A DNA stretch of 64,000 nucleotides from Desulfoluna limicola (lineage in GTDB: Bacteria > Desulfobacterota > Desulfobacteria > Desulfobacterales > Desulfolunaceae), in assembly GCF_021654575.1 (NCBI RefSeq), contig NZ_AP024488.1:5917501-5981500 (forward strand), in the 5' to 3' direction. Made by a program: the position numbers and the translations under genes. Of the stretch, positions 15,769-23,447 are shown piece after piece. Within the stretch, counting starts at the first letter, position 1, and each line of letters starts with the position of its first letter. Below the pieces are notes generated by a model. It saw only the letters and a list, made by a program, of their open reading frames with translations. It ran no database searches and was not told the origin of the DNA.

Positions 15769-17379
15769 TTAGTCCTTTCGCCTCGCCAATACACGCAAGG
15801 CCCCGTGGCCTACAACCCCGACAAGTGTGGCAAGCACAATGGCCCAGCCTGAGGCTTCCAGGGGGCCTCCGGTGTCGCGTCCCGGCATGTAGAACCCGGT
15901 CAGGTTGGCTGCGCTCATGCGGCCTCCTTCCCGGGTGTGGCATTCGGCGCAGGCCACGCTGTTGTCTTTGGGGGCCACCATGTGGGTGATGGGAAAGACG
16001 TAACTGGTTTCGGCAAAGGCGAGCTCTCCGCTGAAGGGAAGGCCGGCTTTTTCCATGCCACCGGCGACGGCTCTGTTCCAGTCGTAGTGTTTCCAGTAGG
16101 CGTCGCTTTTTTTGTTGCCGAAGAGCTGGGGGATCACAAGGTTGTTCGCCTCAGCGTCCATGGGCTGCTTTGCCCGGTGGACCTTGAAAGGGAAGATACG
16201 GGCGTTGGGGTCGTCTTGCTGCCCCAGGGGCCTGTTGACCGCGATCTCACCTGTGGGGTCCACCTTGTCTTTTGCCGTGAGGGTTTCGATACTGCCGTTG
16301 AACCAGAAATACTCGGGGCGCACGTTTTTTTCCCAGCGCATGTCCCCCTTCTTGGTCATGTAGACGGGTTTGCCGTAGGGCCCTTTTTCCACGTAGGGTT
16401 TTCCGTCTTTTTTGACGCCGGCCTTGGACCAGTCCCACCACATCTTGGTGGGTTTTTCCCTTGCAAAGGAGGGGATGTGGCAGGTCTGGCAGGCCACCTT
16501 GTCTGTGTGGTCGTTGGGCTTGGAACCGACCCTGTGGGGGGTGGCCGTGTGGCAGGACTCGCACGAAATTTTGTCGGTGAGGTCGTCTTCCACCAAGCTC
16601 TTGCGGGTCTCAAAGGCCGGGGTGCGGTAGGAGCGCCCGGCGATATCATGGGCCACGGTGGTGTGGCAGCGGGTGCAGTTGAAGTTTTTGCCTTTCCCGT
16701 CCATGTGAACATCCAGGGCCTTGTTCGGCATAAACATGGAGGAGTCCAGGTCCCCGTGCTTGACCCCGTCACCGCCGCCGCCGAAAAAGTGGCAGGTGCC
16801 GCAGTTCTGGCGAGTGGGGCGGGCCACGCTCTGGGCCACGGCGTTATAGTCCGGCGGGTTGAATGTCTTGCCCCCGAATTTTTTTGGCTTGTCCACGGGC
16901 ATTCCGGCCATGGTGGGGAACTTCTTGTACGTGCCGGTCTGTTCATGGCATACGAGGCAGTCGATTTTTGTCTGGTCGGTGAAATCGAAGCTCTTGTCTT
17001 TCCATCCGTATCCGGCATGGCAGGAGGTGCAACGCGGTTCGTTGCCGTGGATGCTGATGCAAAAGTTGTTCAGGGTAAGACCGGCCTTTCCGATCTTTTC
17101 CTCTTCGGCGCTGTGAGGGTCTCGCCAGGTCCAGTGGATGGTCTGCATCACTTGGCTCCCCGCCTCGTTGTGGCAGGAGAGGCACGCCTTTGTTACGTCG
17201 CTCCCAGATGTGAATTTTTGCCTCAGAATCTCATGATTCGCGTGATCCGTGGTAATCCACGGTGTCATCCCTGCCGTGGCTTGCCTGGCCATGGTGCGTC
17301 CTGGCGCATCTTCAGCCCGGGCACTCCCAAGCCCAAGGAAGATAAGCCCCATCAGCATAAACCCCATCATTCGTCCCAT
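15769..17379 (-). CDS. Octahaem c-type cytochrome, tetrathionate-reductase (OTR) family
   Basis: 536 residues with a signal peptide (cleavage near ARA-ED, residue 22) and eight CXXCH haem motifs: CLSCH 66, CTSCH 117, CLVCH 141, CGTCH 193, CTRCH 235, CESCH 273, CQTCH 297 and CAECH 477. The GNEPRCTSCHAGYGWKD segment and the overall spacing match the OTR group, whose Shewanella member reduces tetrathionate, nitrite and hydroxylamine in vitro. A CISIH sequence at 107-111, just before it, resembles a lost haem site. A C-terminal membrane helix (about 512-531) anchors it. The next gene encodes a cytochrome b, and a sigma-54 activator is divergent. Physiological substrate is unknown. The start is supported by AAGGGAGAAACA. 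Confidence 0.9.
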   Translation of the reverse strand: MGRMMGFMLMGLIFLGLGSARAEDAPGRTMARQATAGMTPWITTDHANHEILRQKFTSGSDVTKACLSCHNEAGSQVMQTIHWTWRDPHSAEEEKIGKAGLTLNNFCISIHGNEPRCTSCHAGYGWKDKSFDFTDQTKIDCLVCHEQTGTYKKFPTMAGMPVDKPKKFGGKTFNPPDYNAVAQSVARPTRQNCGTCHFFGGGGDGVKHGDLDSSMFMPNKALDVHMDGKGKNFNCTRCHTTVAHDIAGRSYRTPAFETRKSLVEDDLTDKISCESCHTATPHRVGSKPNDHTDKVACQTCHIPSFAREKPTKMWWDWSKAGVKKDGKPYVEKGPYGKPVYMTKKGDMRWEKNVRPEYFWFNGSIETLTAKDKVDPTGEIAVNRPLGQQDDPNARIFPFKVHRAKQPMDAEANNLVIPQLFGNKKSDAYWKHYDWNRAVAGGMEKAGLPFSGELAFAETSYVFPITHMVAPKDNSVACAECHTREGGRMSAANLTGFYMPGRDTGGPLEASGWAIVLATLVGVVGHGALRVLARRKD

Positions 17380-17414
17380 TGTTTCTCCCTTGTTTTTAAA
17401 AGCCTAAAAGCGTT

Positions 17415-17514
17415 GCCTCCGGCGGCGAGGTGAGCCACCTCGAAAGCGGGTTTGCGAATGCGCTCGTCCCTCGTTCCTCGGGTCGACCACATTCACTGAC
17501 GAGCTGCGCCCGTG
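17415..17514 (-). repeat. Intergenic repeat in the octahaem gene leader
   Basis: GCCTCCGGCGGCGAGGTGAGCCACCTCG hairpin, GCGAATGCGC...CTCGTTCCTC...CACATTC, GAGCTGCGCCCGT. It lies between the sigma-54 promoter and the start codon, so it should be transcribed as part of the 5' leader. Confidence 0.85.
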
Positions 17515-17538
17515 TTGTGTTTCTTTGTTTTTATGAAG

Positions 17539-17554
17539 AGCAAATGATGTGCCA
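17539..17554 (-). promoter_or_regulatory. Sigma-54 promoter for the octahaem cytochrome gene
   Basis: On the minus strand the sequence reads CTGGCACATCATTTGCT, matching the -24/-12 consensus TGGCAC-N5-TTGCT with correct GG-to-GC spacing. It is about 160 bases before the start codon and faces away from the sigma-54 activator gene. Confidence 0.8.
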
Positions 17555-17600
17555 GCTTTTTGGGTGAGTAAGGTGCAGGAATAGCAGGTGAATATTGAGG

Positions 17601-17675
17601 CTAACGTTCGGATGTGTTAATAAGTTAACGTTGATGTGTGTTTGTATGTTAACGATGGTTAACGTTGAGTGTTAA
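17601..17675. promoter_or_regulatory. Clustered TTAAC/GTTAA dyads (candidate activator sites)
   Basis: CTAAC-N10-GTTAA at 17601-17620, GTTAAC at 17624, TTAAC-GATG-GTTAA at 17649-17662 and TTAAC-N7-GTTAA at 17659-17675. They lie 47-121 bases upstream of the -24 element, a usual place for enhancer-binding proteins. Which dyad spacing is bound is not clear. Confidence 0.55.
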
Positions 17676-17723
17676 GATTGTGTATGGGGGCTCAAGAAAA
17701 AAAACAGATAGTTTCTGTTGAAA

Positions 17724-17826
17724 TGCCGATGTGATTTGACCCGAGGAACGAGGTGCAAAGCGCAGCGGCCACCTGCCTTCAAGGTGTTTTTCGTTACAGT
17801 GGCTTCGCCACCCTTGCCGCCAGAGG
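17724..17826 (+). repeat. Intergenic repeat upstream of the sigma-54 activator
   Basis: GATGTGATTTGACCC-GAGGAACGAG-GTGCAAAGCGC, CTTCAAGGTG, GTGGCTTCGCCAC hairpin and a terminus with one change (CCGCCAGAGGC). Opposite in orientation to the copy at 17415. Confidence 0.8.
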
Positions 17827-17859
17827 CTCTTTTTTATATCCACAAAGATTGAGGTATGC

Positions 17860-19215
17860 ATGGATCAGTTGCTCTCCTATATTTTCGACACCCTTGCCGA
17901 CGGGGTTCTGGTGGTGAACAGCCAGGGACGTATCATCGATGCCAACCGGGCTGCCGAGGAGCTCACGGGTTTTTCGCGAGAGGAGCTCAAAGGGGGGCCC
18001 TGCAGGGCCTTGAATTGCACGGGCTGCAAGCGGTTCGGTAAGGAGGTGGGGCACCACTGCAGCCTGTTTGCCGCTGGCGGGGAGAAGGTGGTGCGGTGCA
18101 CCATTCAGGGGAGAGGCGGCGAGACGATTCCGGTGTTGAAGCGGGCCCGTGTGATGACGGATGAAGGCGGGCATGTCATGGGTGCCGTGGAGATCCTGAC
18201 GGATATGCGGCGGCTCGTGGAGCTGGAGAACCGAGTGGATCATCTGTGTCGTGAGGTCTCCGGGAGCCGTGAGAACCATGGCATCGAGGGGGAGTCTTCA
18301 GCGGTCCGTCAGCTTCTGGACTTTATCGAGAGTGTCGCCACCTCCACAGCACCGGTGATGATCCAGGGGGAGAGCGGCACGGGCAAGGAGCTTGTGGCCC
18401 ATGCGATCCACGAGGGCAGCATGGGAAAGGGAGCGCCTTTTATCAAGGTAAACTGCGCGGCTTTAAACGAGAACCTTCTTGAGAGCGAGCTCTTCGGCCA
18501 CGTGAAGGGGGCGTTTACCGGAGCCAACCGGGATCGGATGGGTCGCTTTGAGGCAGCCCATGGCGGGACCCTCTTCTTGGATGAGATCGGGGACCTGCCC
18601 CCAGCCATTCAGGTGAAGCTGCTTCGGGTTCTTGAGGAGAAGGTGATCGAAAAAGTGGGGGATCACACCCCGGTGCCGGTGGATGTCCGGATTATCACAG
18701 CCACCCACAGGGATCTTTCTCTCCTCGTTCAGGAGGGGCGCTTTCGGGAGGACCTTTATTTTCGCATCAACGTGATTCCGGTGATCTGTCCGCCCTTGCG
18801 CGAGCGACAAGGGGATGCGCTTCTTCTTGCCAACCGTTTTCTTCAGCGCTTTGCCCTGCGGGATGGCAAATCGGTGCAGGGGATTTCACCGGAAGCAGCC
18901 GAGGCCCTTTCAGGTTACCCCTGGCCTGGGAATGTCCGGGAGCTGCGGAATGTGATGGAATACGCCATGGTTCTTTGCCGTACCGGCCAGATCGATGTGG
19001 ATCACCTGCCTGCCCATGTGGGTGCCGAGCATGATCTTGGGCCTGTTCAGAGGGGAAGGCAACCTGTGGGAAAGGCCGATATCGAGGCCGCCCTGGCAAG
19101 GGCTGGCGGGGTGAAAAACGAAGCCGCGAAAATGCTGGGGGTGAGCCGGGTGACCCTGTGGAAGTGGATGAAGAAAATGGGCCTTGAAAAGCAGCCACCG
19201 GCAGCCAGGGGATGA
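17860..19215 (+). CDS. PAS-containing sigma-54-dependent transcriptional activator
   Basis: 451 residues. An N-terminal PAS domain (about 5-115) carries a cysteine-rich insertion with C48, C53, C56 and C67 next to HH, a possible metal, Fe-S or redox site. The AAA+ domain follows with Walker A GESGTGKE (170-177), the sigma-54-contacting GAFTGA (217-222) and Walker B LFLDEIGD. A Fis-type helix-turn-helix ends it (AAKMLGVSRVTLWKWMKKMG). There is no receiver domain, so the PAS probably senses the signal directly. It is divergent from the octahaem gene, which has a sigma-54 promoter and upstream dyads, making it the likely regulator. The final residues (QPPAARG) come from a repeat that covers the stop codon. 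Confidence 0.92.
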   Translation: MDQLLSYIFDTLADGVLVVNSQGRIIDANRAAEELTGFSREELKGGPCRALNCTGCKRFGKEVGHHCSLFAAGGEKVVRCTIQGRGGETIPVLKRARVMTDEGGHVMGAVEILTDMRRLVELENRVDHLCREVSGSRENHGIEGESSAVRQLLDFIESVATSTAPVMIQGESGTGKELVAHAIHEGSMGKGAPFIKVNCAALNENLLESELFGHVKGAFTGANRDRMGRFEAAHGGTLFLDEIGDLPPAIQVKLLRVLEEKVIEKVGDHTPVPVDVRIITATHRDLSLLVQEGRFREDLYFRINVIPVICPPLRERQGDALLLANRFLQRFALRDGKSVQGISPEAAEALSGYPWPGNVRELRNVMEYAMVLCRTGQIDVDHLPAHVGAEHDLGPVQRGRQPVGKADIEAALARAGGVKNEAAKMLGVSRVTLWKWMKKMGLEKQPPAARG

Positions 19216-19288
19216 CCCCCTAGTTCGCGAATGCACAGAGCCTTCGTTCCTCAGGATCTTCACATTCGCTGACGGGCTGCGCCCGTGA
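19193..19288 (+). repeat. Intergenic repeat covering the activator stop codon
   Basis: CCACCGGCAGCCAGGGGATGACCCCCT, then GCGAATGC...GAGCC-TTCGTTCCTC-AGGATC...CACATTCGC, then GACGGGCTGCGCCCGT. The first 23 bases are coding and encode the final PPAARG. Confidence 0.8.
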
Positions 19289-19404
19289 ATACAGGCTAAG
19301 GTCATTTTCACGTTCTTCGCTGGGTTCTGTTCAGCCTTTGAATAATAAAAGCTGCCTGAAAACCATGAGAAAGAAGTTGACGCTTTCAGGCCACGGATTA
19401 CCAT

Positions 19405-19446
19405 GCCCTTAGCCCTTAGCCCTTAGCCCTTAGCCCTTAGCCCTTA
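19405..19446. repeat. Heptanucleotide tandem array (GCCCTTA x6)
   Basis: Six perfect GCCCTTA units end immediately before the stop codon (19448-19450) of the leftward gene. The unit differs from the GGTGAAT array but has the same length and the same 3'-end placement. Confidence 0.95.
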
Positions 19447-19447
19447 G

Positions 19448-20017
19448 CTACTCTTTCCCCATCTCCTGATCAATCTGCTTGTCCAACTCGTCCAGGCTTG
19501 TCTGAGGTCTGGCGCTCGGCATGGTCTCTCCAAGGAACGGATTGCCGTCCTCAGATACCCATCCGGTGCTGTCCCAGAGGTGGACACGCTCTTCCATGGT
19601 TCCCTTCCAGGTGAGATTTCCGAAGGACGTCTCAAGGGTCTCCCCTTTTTTTCCTTCCACACGCTTGTCGTCTTTGTAGAGTTCGCCGTGGTAACCCTGG
19701 CTTCTGGAGCCGGGCTGGAGGATGTGGACCACGAGTTTCCAGCCGTCCTTTTCTTTCGCCATCACTCTGGGTGCGTTGCTGCCGCAGGAGGGGCGCTTGG
19801 CTGTGCAGGTGGTTTTTTTCACGGCGCAGATCGAGGGGGTGCTTTTTTCGGAATTCCGGGGGCATGTGGCCGGCTTTTTCTGGGTGCCTTCCGGACAGGG
19901 GGTGGTGCAGGCCGCGGACTTACCTGTGGCCGGGCAGGTGGCTGCAGCGGCCCAGGATGTGGCGGCGACGGTTATGGCGAGTACGGCAAGAATCAGGGGA
20001 GAGTAACTTCGTTTCAT
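19448..20017 (-). CDS. Exported cysteine-rich hypothetical protein
   Basis: 189 residues with a signal peptide (MKRSYSPLILAVLAITVAATSWAAA). Then a cysteine-rich segment (TCPATGKSAAC, TPCPEG, ATCPRN, SICAVKKTTC, PSCGS; seven cysteines by about residue 78) and a polar C-terminal domain with WKLVVHILQPGSRSQGYHGELY. I do not recognise a family. The odd cysteine number and spacing argue against classical haem sites. It is probably periplasmic. AAGGAAATAACGAC precedes the ATG. The 3' end abuts a heptamer array. Confidence 0.65.
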   Translation of the reverse strand: MKRSYSPLILAVLAITVAATSWAAAATCPATGKSAACTTPCPEGTQKKPATCPRNSEKSTPSICAVKKTTCTAKRPSCGSNAPRVMAKEKDGWKLVVHILQPGSRSQGYHGELYKDDKRVEGKKGETLETSFGNLTWKGTMEERVHLWDSTGWVSEDGNPFLGETMPSARPQTSLDELDKQIDQEMGKE

Positions 20018-20160
20018 GTCGTTATTTCCTTTTTCAGTGTCAGCGCAGAACGTAGTGACAATGTCATGGGTGTGAATTGAGTTTCATTGTACGGATGGAG
20101 CGGGAGAGGTCAAGGGAGGAAACAAAAACAGGTGAATAAGCAATGTAACTATTTAGCTAT

Positions 20161-20334
20161 GCCTTCGGCGGCCCTGCCGGGGGCTAAACTTTTAAAAAGT
20201 TTAACAAACAGGTTTTGAAAAGTAATCATTGAATGATTTTCGCTCTAAAGACCGCTGCGCGTTGCCCGAGGAACGAGGGGCAACGCGCAGCGGTAACCTG
20301 GGGTCCAGGGGATCATCCCCTGGCCGCCGGAGGC
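20161..20334 (-). repeat. Intergenic repeat, composite type, with a perfect stem
   Basis: GCCTTCGGCGGCCCTGCCGGGGGC...AACTTTTAAAAAGTTTAACAAACAGG, then a perfect 16-base-pair stem at 20252-20293 (CCGCTGCGCGTTGCCC, loop GAGGAACGAG), CCAGGGG-CCCCTGG hairpin and the terminus CCGCCGGAGGC. Ends five bases before the acyl-CoA synthetase stop codon. Confidence 0.92.
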
Positions 20335-20338
20335 GGTT

Positions 20339-21988
20339 TTAGTCGAGGTCCGGAAAATAGGTTTTGTACTCTTCCCGCAGCTTGAATTTCTGCACTTTGC
20401 CGCTTGCGGTCATGGGGTACTCGGTGACGAGGGCCACGTGTTTGGGGATCTTGAACCGGCTGATCTTGCCTCGGCAGAAGTCGCGGACGTCTTCGGGCTG
20501 GATGTCGGCCTTCTCTTTTAAGATCACGAAGGCGCCCACCTCCTCACCGTATTTTCGGCTGGGGATGCCCACGACCTGGACGTCCTGGACGCCCTCCATG
20601 GTGTAGAGGAACTCTTCGATCTCGCGTGGGTAGATGTTTTCGCCACCACGGATGATCATGTCTTTGTGGCGTCCGGTGATGGCGATGAATCCCTCGTCAT
20701 CCATGACGGCAAGGTCCCCGGAGTGGAGCCAGCCATCGCTGTCGATGGCTTTCGCCGTGGCTTCGGGCATGTTGTAGTAGCCCTCCATGACGTTGTACCC
20801 CCTGCAGCAGAGTTCGCCCTGCTCTCCGGGGCCTACCTCTTCTCCTGTCTCCGGGTCGACGAGTTTTACTTCGATCTCCGGCATGGCGCGTCCCACGGTT
20901 TCCACCCGCTTTTCGATGCTGTCTTCGATGCGGGTCTGGGTGATGACGGGGGAAGCCTCGGTGAGGCCGTAGCAGATGGTGATCTCGCTCATGTACATCT
21001 TTCGGATCACCTGCTTCATCACGTTAATGGGGCACGATGATCCGGCCATGATGCCGGTCCTCAAGGAGGAGAAATCGAACTTGGCAAAGAGCTTGTGGTC
21101 CAGAATGGCGATGAACATGGTGGGCACCCCGTAAAGGGCGGTGCAGCGTTCTTCTTCCACGGAGGCCATCACCTGGACCGGGTCGAAGCTTTCTAAAACC
21201 ACAAGGGTACTGGCGTGGGTGACAGCGGCCAGGACCCCCAAGACGCATCCGAAGCAGTGGAAGAGGGGGACCGGCAGGCAGAGGCGGTCCTCGTGGGTGA
21301 AGTTCTGGTTCTCACCGATCCAGAAGCCGTTGTTGCCGATGCTGTGGTGGGTGAGCATGACCCCTTTGGGGAACCCCGTGGTTCCGGAGGTGTACTGCAT
21401 GTTCACCACGTCGTGGCAGGAGAGGGTGGCTTGCCGGGCTTTGTATTCGTCATCCGAGATCATGGGTGCCATGGCTTCGATTTCGGGGATGGAGTACATG
21501 CCGCGGTGTTTTTCGTGCCCGAGAAAGAAAACCTGCTTGAGGTGAGGGAATTTTTCTGACTTCAGGTAGCCCCTCTGGCTGGTTTTCAGCTCGGGGATGA
21601 GCTCGTTGGTGATGTTGACGTAGTCGGCGTCCTGGTACCCGTTGATGACGAAGAGGTTCTCCGACTCCGACTGCTGGAGCAGGTACTCGAGCTCGGCGGT
21701 GCGGTAGTTGGTGTTGACGGTGAGGAGGATGGCGCCGATTTTGGCGGTGGCAAACTGGAGGGTCACCCAGTAGGGGATGTTCGTGGCCCAGATCGCGACC
21801 TTTTCTCCCTTTTTCACGCCCAGGGCCATGAGTCCCCTGGCCACCCGGTCCACGGTCTCTCCGAACTCGCGGTAGGTGAGGCGGAAGTCCCGGTCCACGT
21901 AGATGATGGCTTCGTTGTCGGGATGCTCGGCAACGGCTTTGTCGAGGATCTGTCCCAGGGTCAGGTCCTGAAGGTTTTTGCTGGTCAT
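20339..21988 (-). CDS. AMP-forming acyl-CoA synthetase
   Basis: A 549-residue ANL-superfamily enzyme that activates a carboxylic acid to acyl-AMP and then acyl-CoA. The P-loop-like YTSGTTGFPKGVMLTH, the ITICYGLTEASPV adenylate motif, the HSGDLAVMDDEGF and GRHKDMIIRGGENIYPREIEE hinge, and the C-terminal ASGKVQKFKLRE catalytic lysine segment are all present. It resembles medium/long-chain fatty acyl-CoA synthetases. The frame extends upstream to 22039, but that part (APGRAAGGN) is repeat sequence; the ATG at 21988 with GGAG nine bases upstream is correct. An XRE-cupin regulator gene precedes it in the same direction, a pairing recurrent in Desulfobacterota genomes as I recall. Confidence 0.92.
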   Translation of the reverse strand: MTSKNLQDLTLGQILDKAVAEHPDNEAIIYVDRDFRLTYREFGETVDRVARGLMALGVKKGEKVAIWATNIPYWVTLQFATAKIGAILLTVNTNYRTAELEYLLQQSESENLFVINGYQDADYVNITNELIPELKTSQRGYLKSEKFPHLKQVFFLGHEKHRGMYSIPEIEAMAPMISDDEYKARQATLSCHDVVNMQYTSGTTGFPKGVMLTHHSIGNNGFWIGENQNFTHEDRLCLPVPLFHCFGCVLGVLAAVTHASTLVVLESFDPVQVMASVEEERCTALYGVPTMFIAILDHKLFAKFDFSSLRTGIMAGSSCPINVMKQVIRKMYMSEITICYGLTEASPVITQTRIEDSIEKRVETVGRAMPEIEVKLVDPETGEEVGPGEQGELCCRGYNVMEGYYNMPEATAKAIDSDGWLHSGDLAVMDDEGFIAITGRHKDMIIRGGENIYPREIEEFLYTMEGVQDVQVVGIPSRKYGEEVGAFVILKEKADIQPEDVRDFCRGKISRFKIPKHVALVTEYPMTASGKVQKFKLREEYKTYFPDLD

Positions 21989-22012
21989 GGTCTGCTGCTC
22001 CGTATGGCTATT

Positions 22013-22180
22013 GCCTCCGGCGGCCCTGCCGGGGGCCAAACTTTTGAAAAGTTTGACAAACAGATCTTGTTTGTTATTTGAAGGTTCTACGAGTGCCTCT
22101 GCCCTGATGCACCAGGGGTGCGCACTGCGAACCCGGTGTCAAGGGGGGCGAAACCACTGTGGCTAAAAGTCCCTTGCGGT
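22013..22180 (-). repeat. Intergenic repeat between XRE-cupin and acyl-CoA synthetase genes
   Basis: GCCTCCGGCGGCCCTGCCGGGGGCC, AAACTTTTGAAAAGTTTGACAAACAGATC, then a degraded right part ending GGGCGAAACCACTGTGGC. It splits an otherwise co-directional gene pair. Confidence 0.8.
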
Positions 22181-22182
22181 TT

Positions 22183-22755
22183 TTATTCCGGAATGTAGAG
22201 GACCGCGTAGATGCATGCTTTGGTTTCCGAGGCGCAGCTGACGTAGTGGGGGACCACGGAGTTGTAGTAGATGCTGTCACCGGTCTTGAGAAGGTGGGTC
22301 TCTGCTCCGTAGATGACCTCGACTTCCCCTTCCGTGACCACGATAAACTCTTCCCCTTCGTGGCTGGAGAGTTTTTTCTCCTGGGCGGATTCGGGCAGGA
22401 TCTCGATGAAAAAGGGCTCCATGTGCCGATCGGTCTTTCCGCGGCCCAGGGAGTAAAATTTGAGGGCAACGGGTTTGTCTTTGTCGGGCAGCATGTCGAT
22501 CTCTTTTTTATCATCGTCTTTCCGAACGATGAGGGGATCTTCGCTTACCTGGTCGTCAAGAAGGGTACCGAGACGGACGCCTAAGGCCCGTGAAATTTTG
22601 AGGAGGGGGCCAAGGGAAGGAAAGTACTCTTTTTCATCTCCGATATTTTTCAGGAAATCCCTTTGAAGTCCTGTGCGCTCCACCAGTTCATCCAGGCTGA
22701 CGCCCCTTTGCTCCATCAGTCCGGCGATTCGGCTGCCGATCTTCTCGATTTTCAT
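22183..22755 (-). CDS. XRE-family regulator with C-terminal cupin domain
   Basis: 190 residues. An N-terminal helix-turn-helix (about 5-62: RIAGLMEQRGVSLDELVERTGLQRDFL) is followed by a cupin sensor domain (about 105-188; SSHEGEEFIVVTEGEVEVIYG and LLKTGDSIYYNSVVPHYV). Cupin-linked XRE proteins respond to small ligands. AAGGAG lies eight bases before the ATG. The adjacent acyl-CoA synthetase suggests a fatty or aromatic acid signal. A 13-base palindrome 50 bases upstream of this gene recurs upstream of the TRAP operon and may be its own operator. Confidence 0.88.
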   Translation of the reverse strand: MKIEKIGSRIAGLMEQRGVSLDELVERTGLQRDFLKNIGDEKEYFPSLGPLLKISRALGVRLGTLLDDQVSEDPLIVRKDDDKKEIDMLPDKDKPVALKFYSLGRGKTDRHMEPFFIEILPESAQEKKLSSHEGEEFIVVTEGEVEVIYGAETHLLKTGDSIYYNSVVPHYVSCASETKACIYAVLYIPE

Positions 22756-23222
22756 GCAACGACTCCTTATGTTTATTTCAGTGTGCCTTCACCTGACGGA
22801 CAACTGACCGCCGGTCATCCGGATGGGGATTGAAAAGCATCGTGTCTCTGTCTCGTCGTAATCGGGTAGAATTTCCACCGGTGAGGTGGATGAGGAGGAA
22901 ACAGGTTTTAAGGATGATCCCTTTCATCTTACAGGATCTCTTACCGAATTCCGCCCGTGGTTGTAAATGGATTTTTCACGGGAAAGAGTGATTTTTCAAG
23001 GACTCAGGTGAGATGTTGGCATGGAGAAGAGTGAGGTTTTCCATATCCATGGTGGGTGGGCGAGGGGTTTTTTTCAGGCAAAGAGGCGGCATTGACAGAA
23101 AACAGAAGTCGCAGGTATACTTACGGGGAACAATGGGTTTGCTTTTGACTGATTTTTACGGTTTTCCGGGTAAAAAAGAATTCGAGAACTCACCAGAGCC
23201 ATCAGGCAAAAGGGAGGTGGTC
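22756..23222. other. Divergent intergenic region
   Basis: Holds the palindrome at 22805 and presumably the leftward promoter of the XRE-cupin operon. No repeat-family copy or gene recognised in the remainder. Confidence 0.5.
22805..22817. promoter_or_regulatory. 13-base palindrome, candidate operator
   Basis: TGACCGCCGGTCA is a perfect palindrome around a central C. The near-identical TGACCGCCAGTCA (reverse complement) occurs at 27468-27480 ahead of the TRAP operon. Confidence 0.5.
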
Positions 23223-23429
23223 ATGTCACAAGGGTATTCGCAAGGCAAAACCGGCGTGTCGGGTCAACGTTCGGGGGTGGACAGACGTGAACGCGAGTTG
23301 GTTCCACCGGATGGGGTGGAAAGAAGGGAACACCAGGATCGAAGAATGCAATGGAGCCCTTTTAATGAGTGGACGAGTACGTTGAAACGAAGGGGTGCCT
23401 CGGAAGGTGAGGGCAACTCTCAGGCGTAG
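23223..23429 (+). CDS. Small arginine-rich hypothetical protein (68 aa)
   Basis: The ATG at 23223 follows a strong GGGAGG site. The peptide is hydrophilic with two clustered Arg segments (GVDRRERE and VERREHQDRR) and no signal or membrane segment. The frame is open far upstream to 23013, but without another good start. Unknown family. Arg-rich RRxH-like runs resemble linkers before PilZ domains, but no such domain follows. Confidence 0.45.
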   Translation: MSQGYSQGKTGVSGQRSGVDRRERELVPPDGVERREHQDRRMQWSPFNEWTSTLKRRGASEGEGNSQA

Positions 23430-23447
23430 CAGTGGATCGATGAGCCG

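Noticed and set aside
15937..17433. Long plus-strand open frame across the octahaem cytochrome gene
   Set aside because: Antisense shadow of a clear multi-haem gene. No ribosome-binding site and Gly/Val/His-rich composition caused by the complementary codons.
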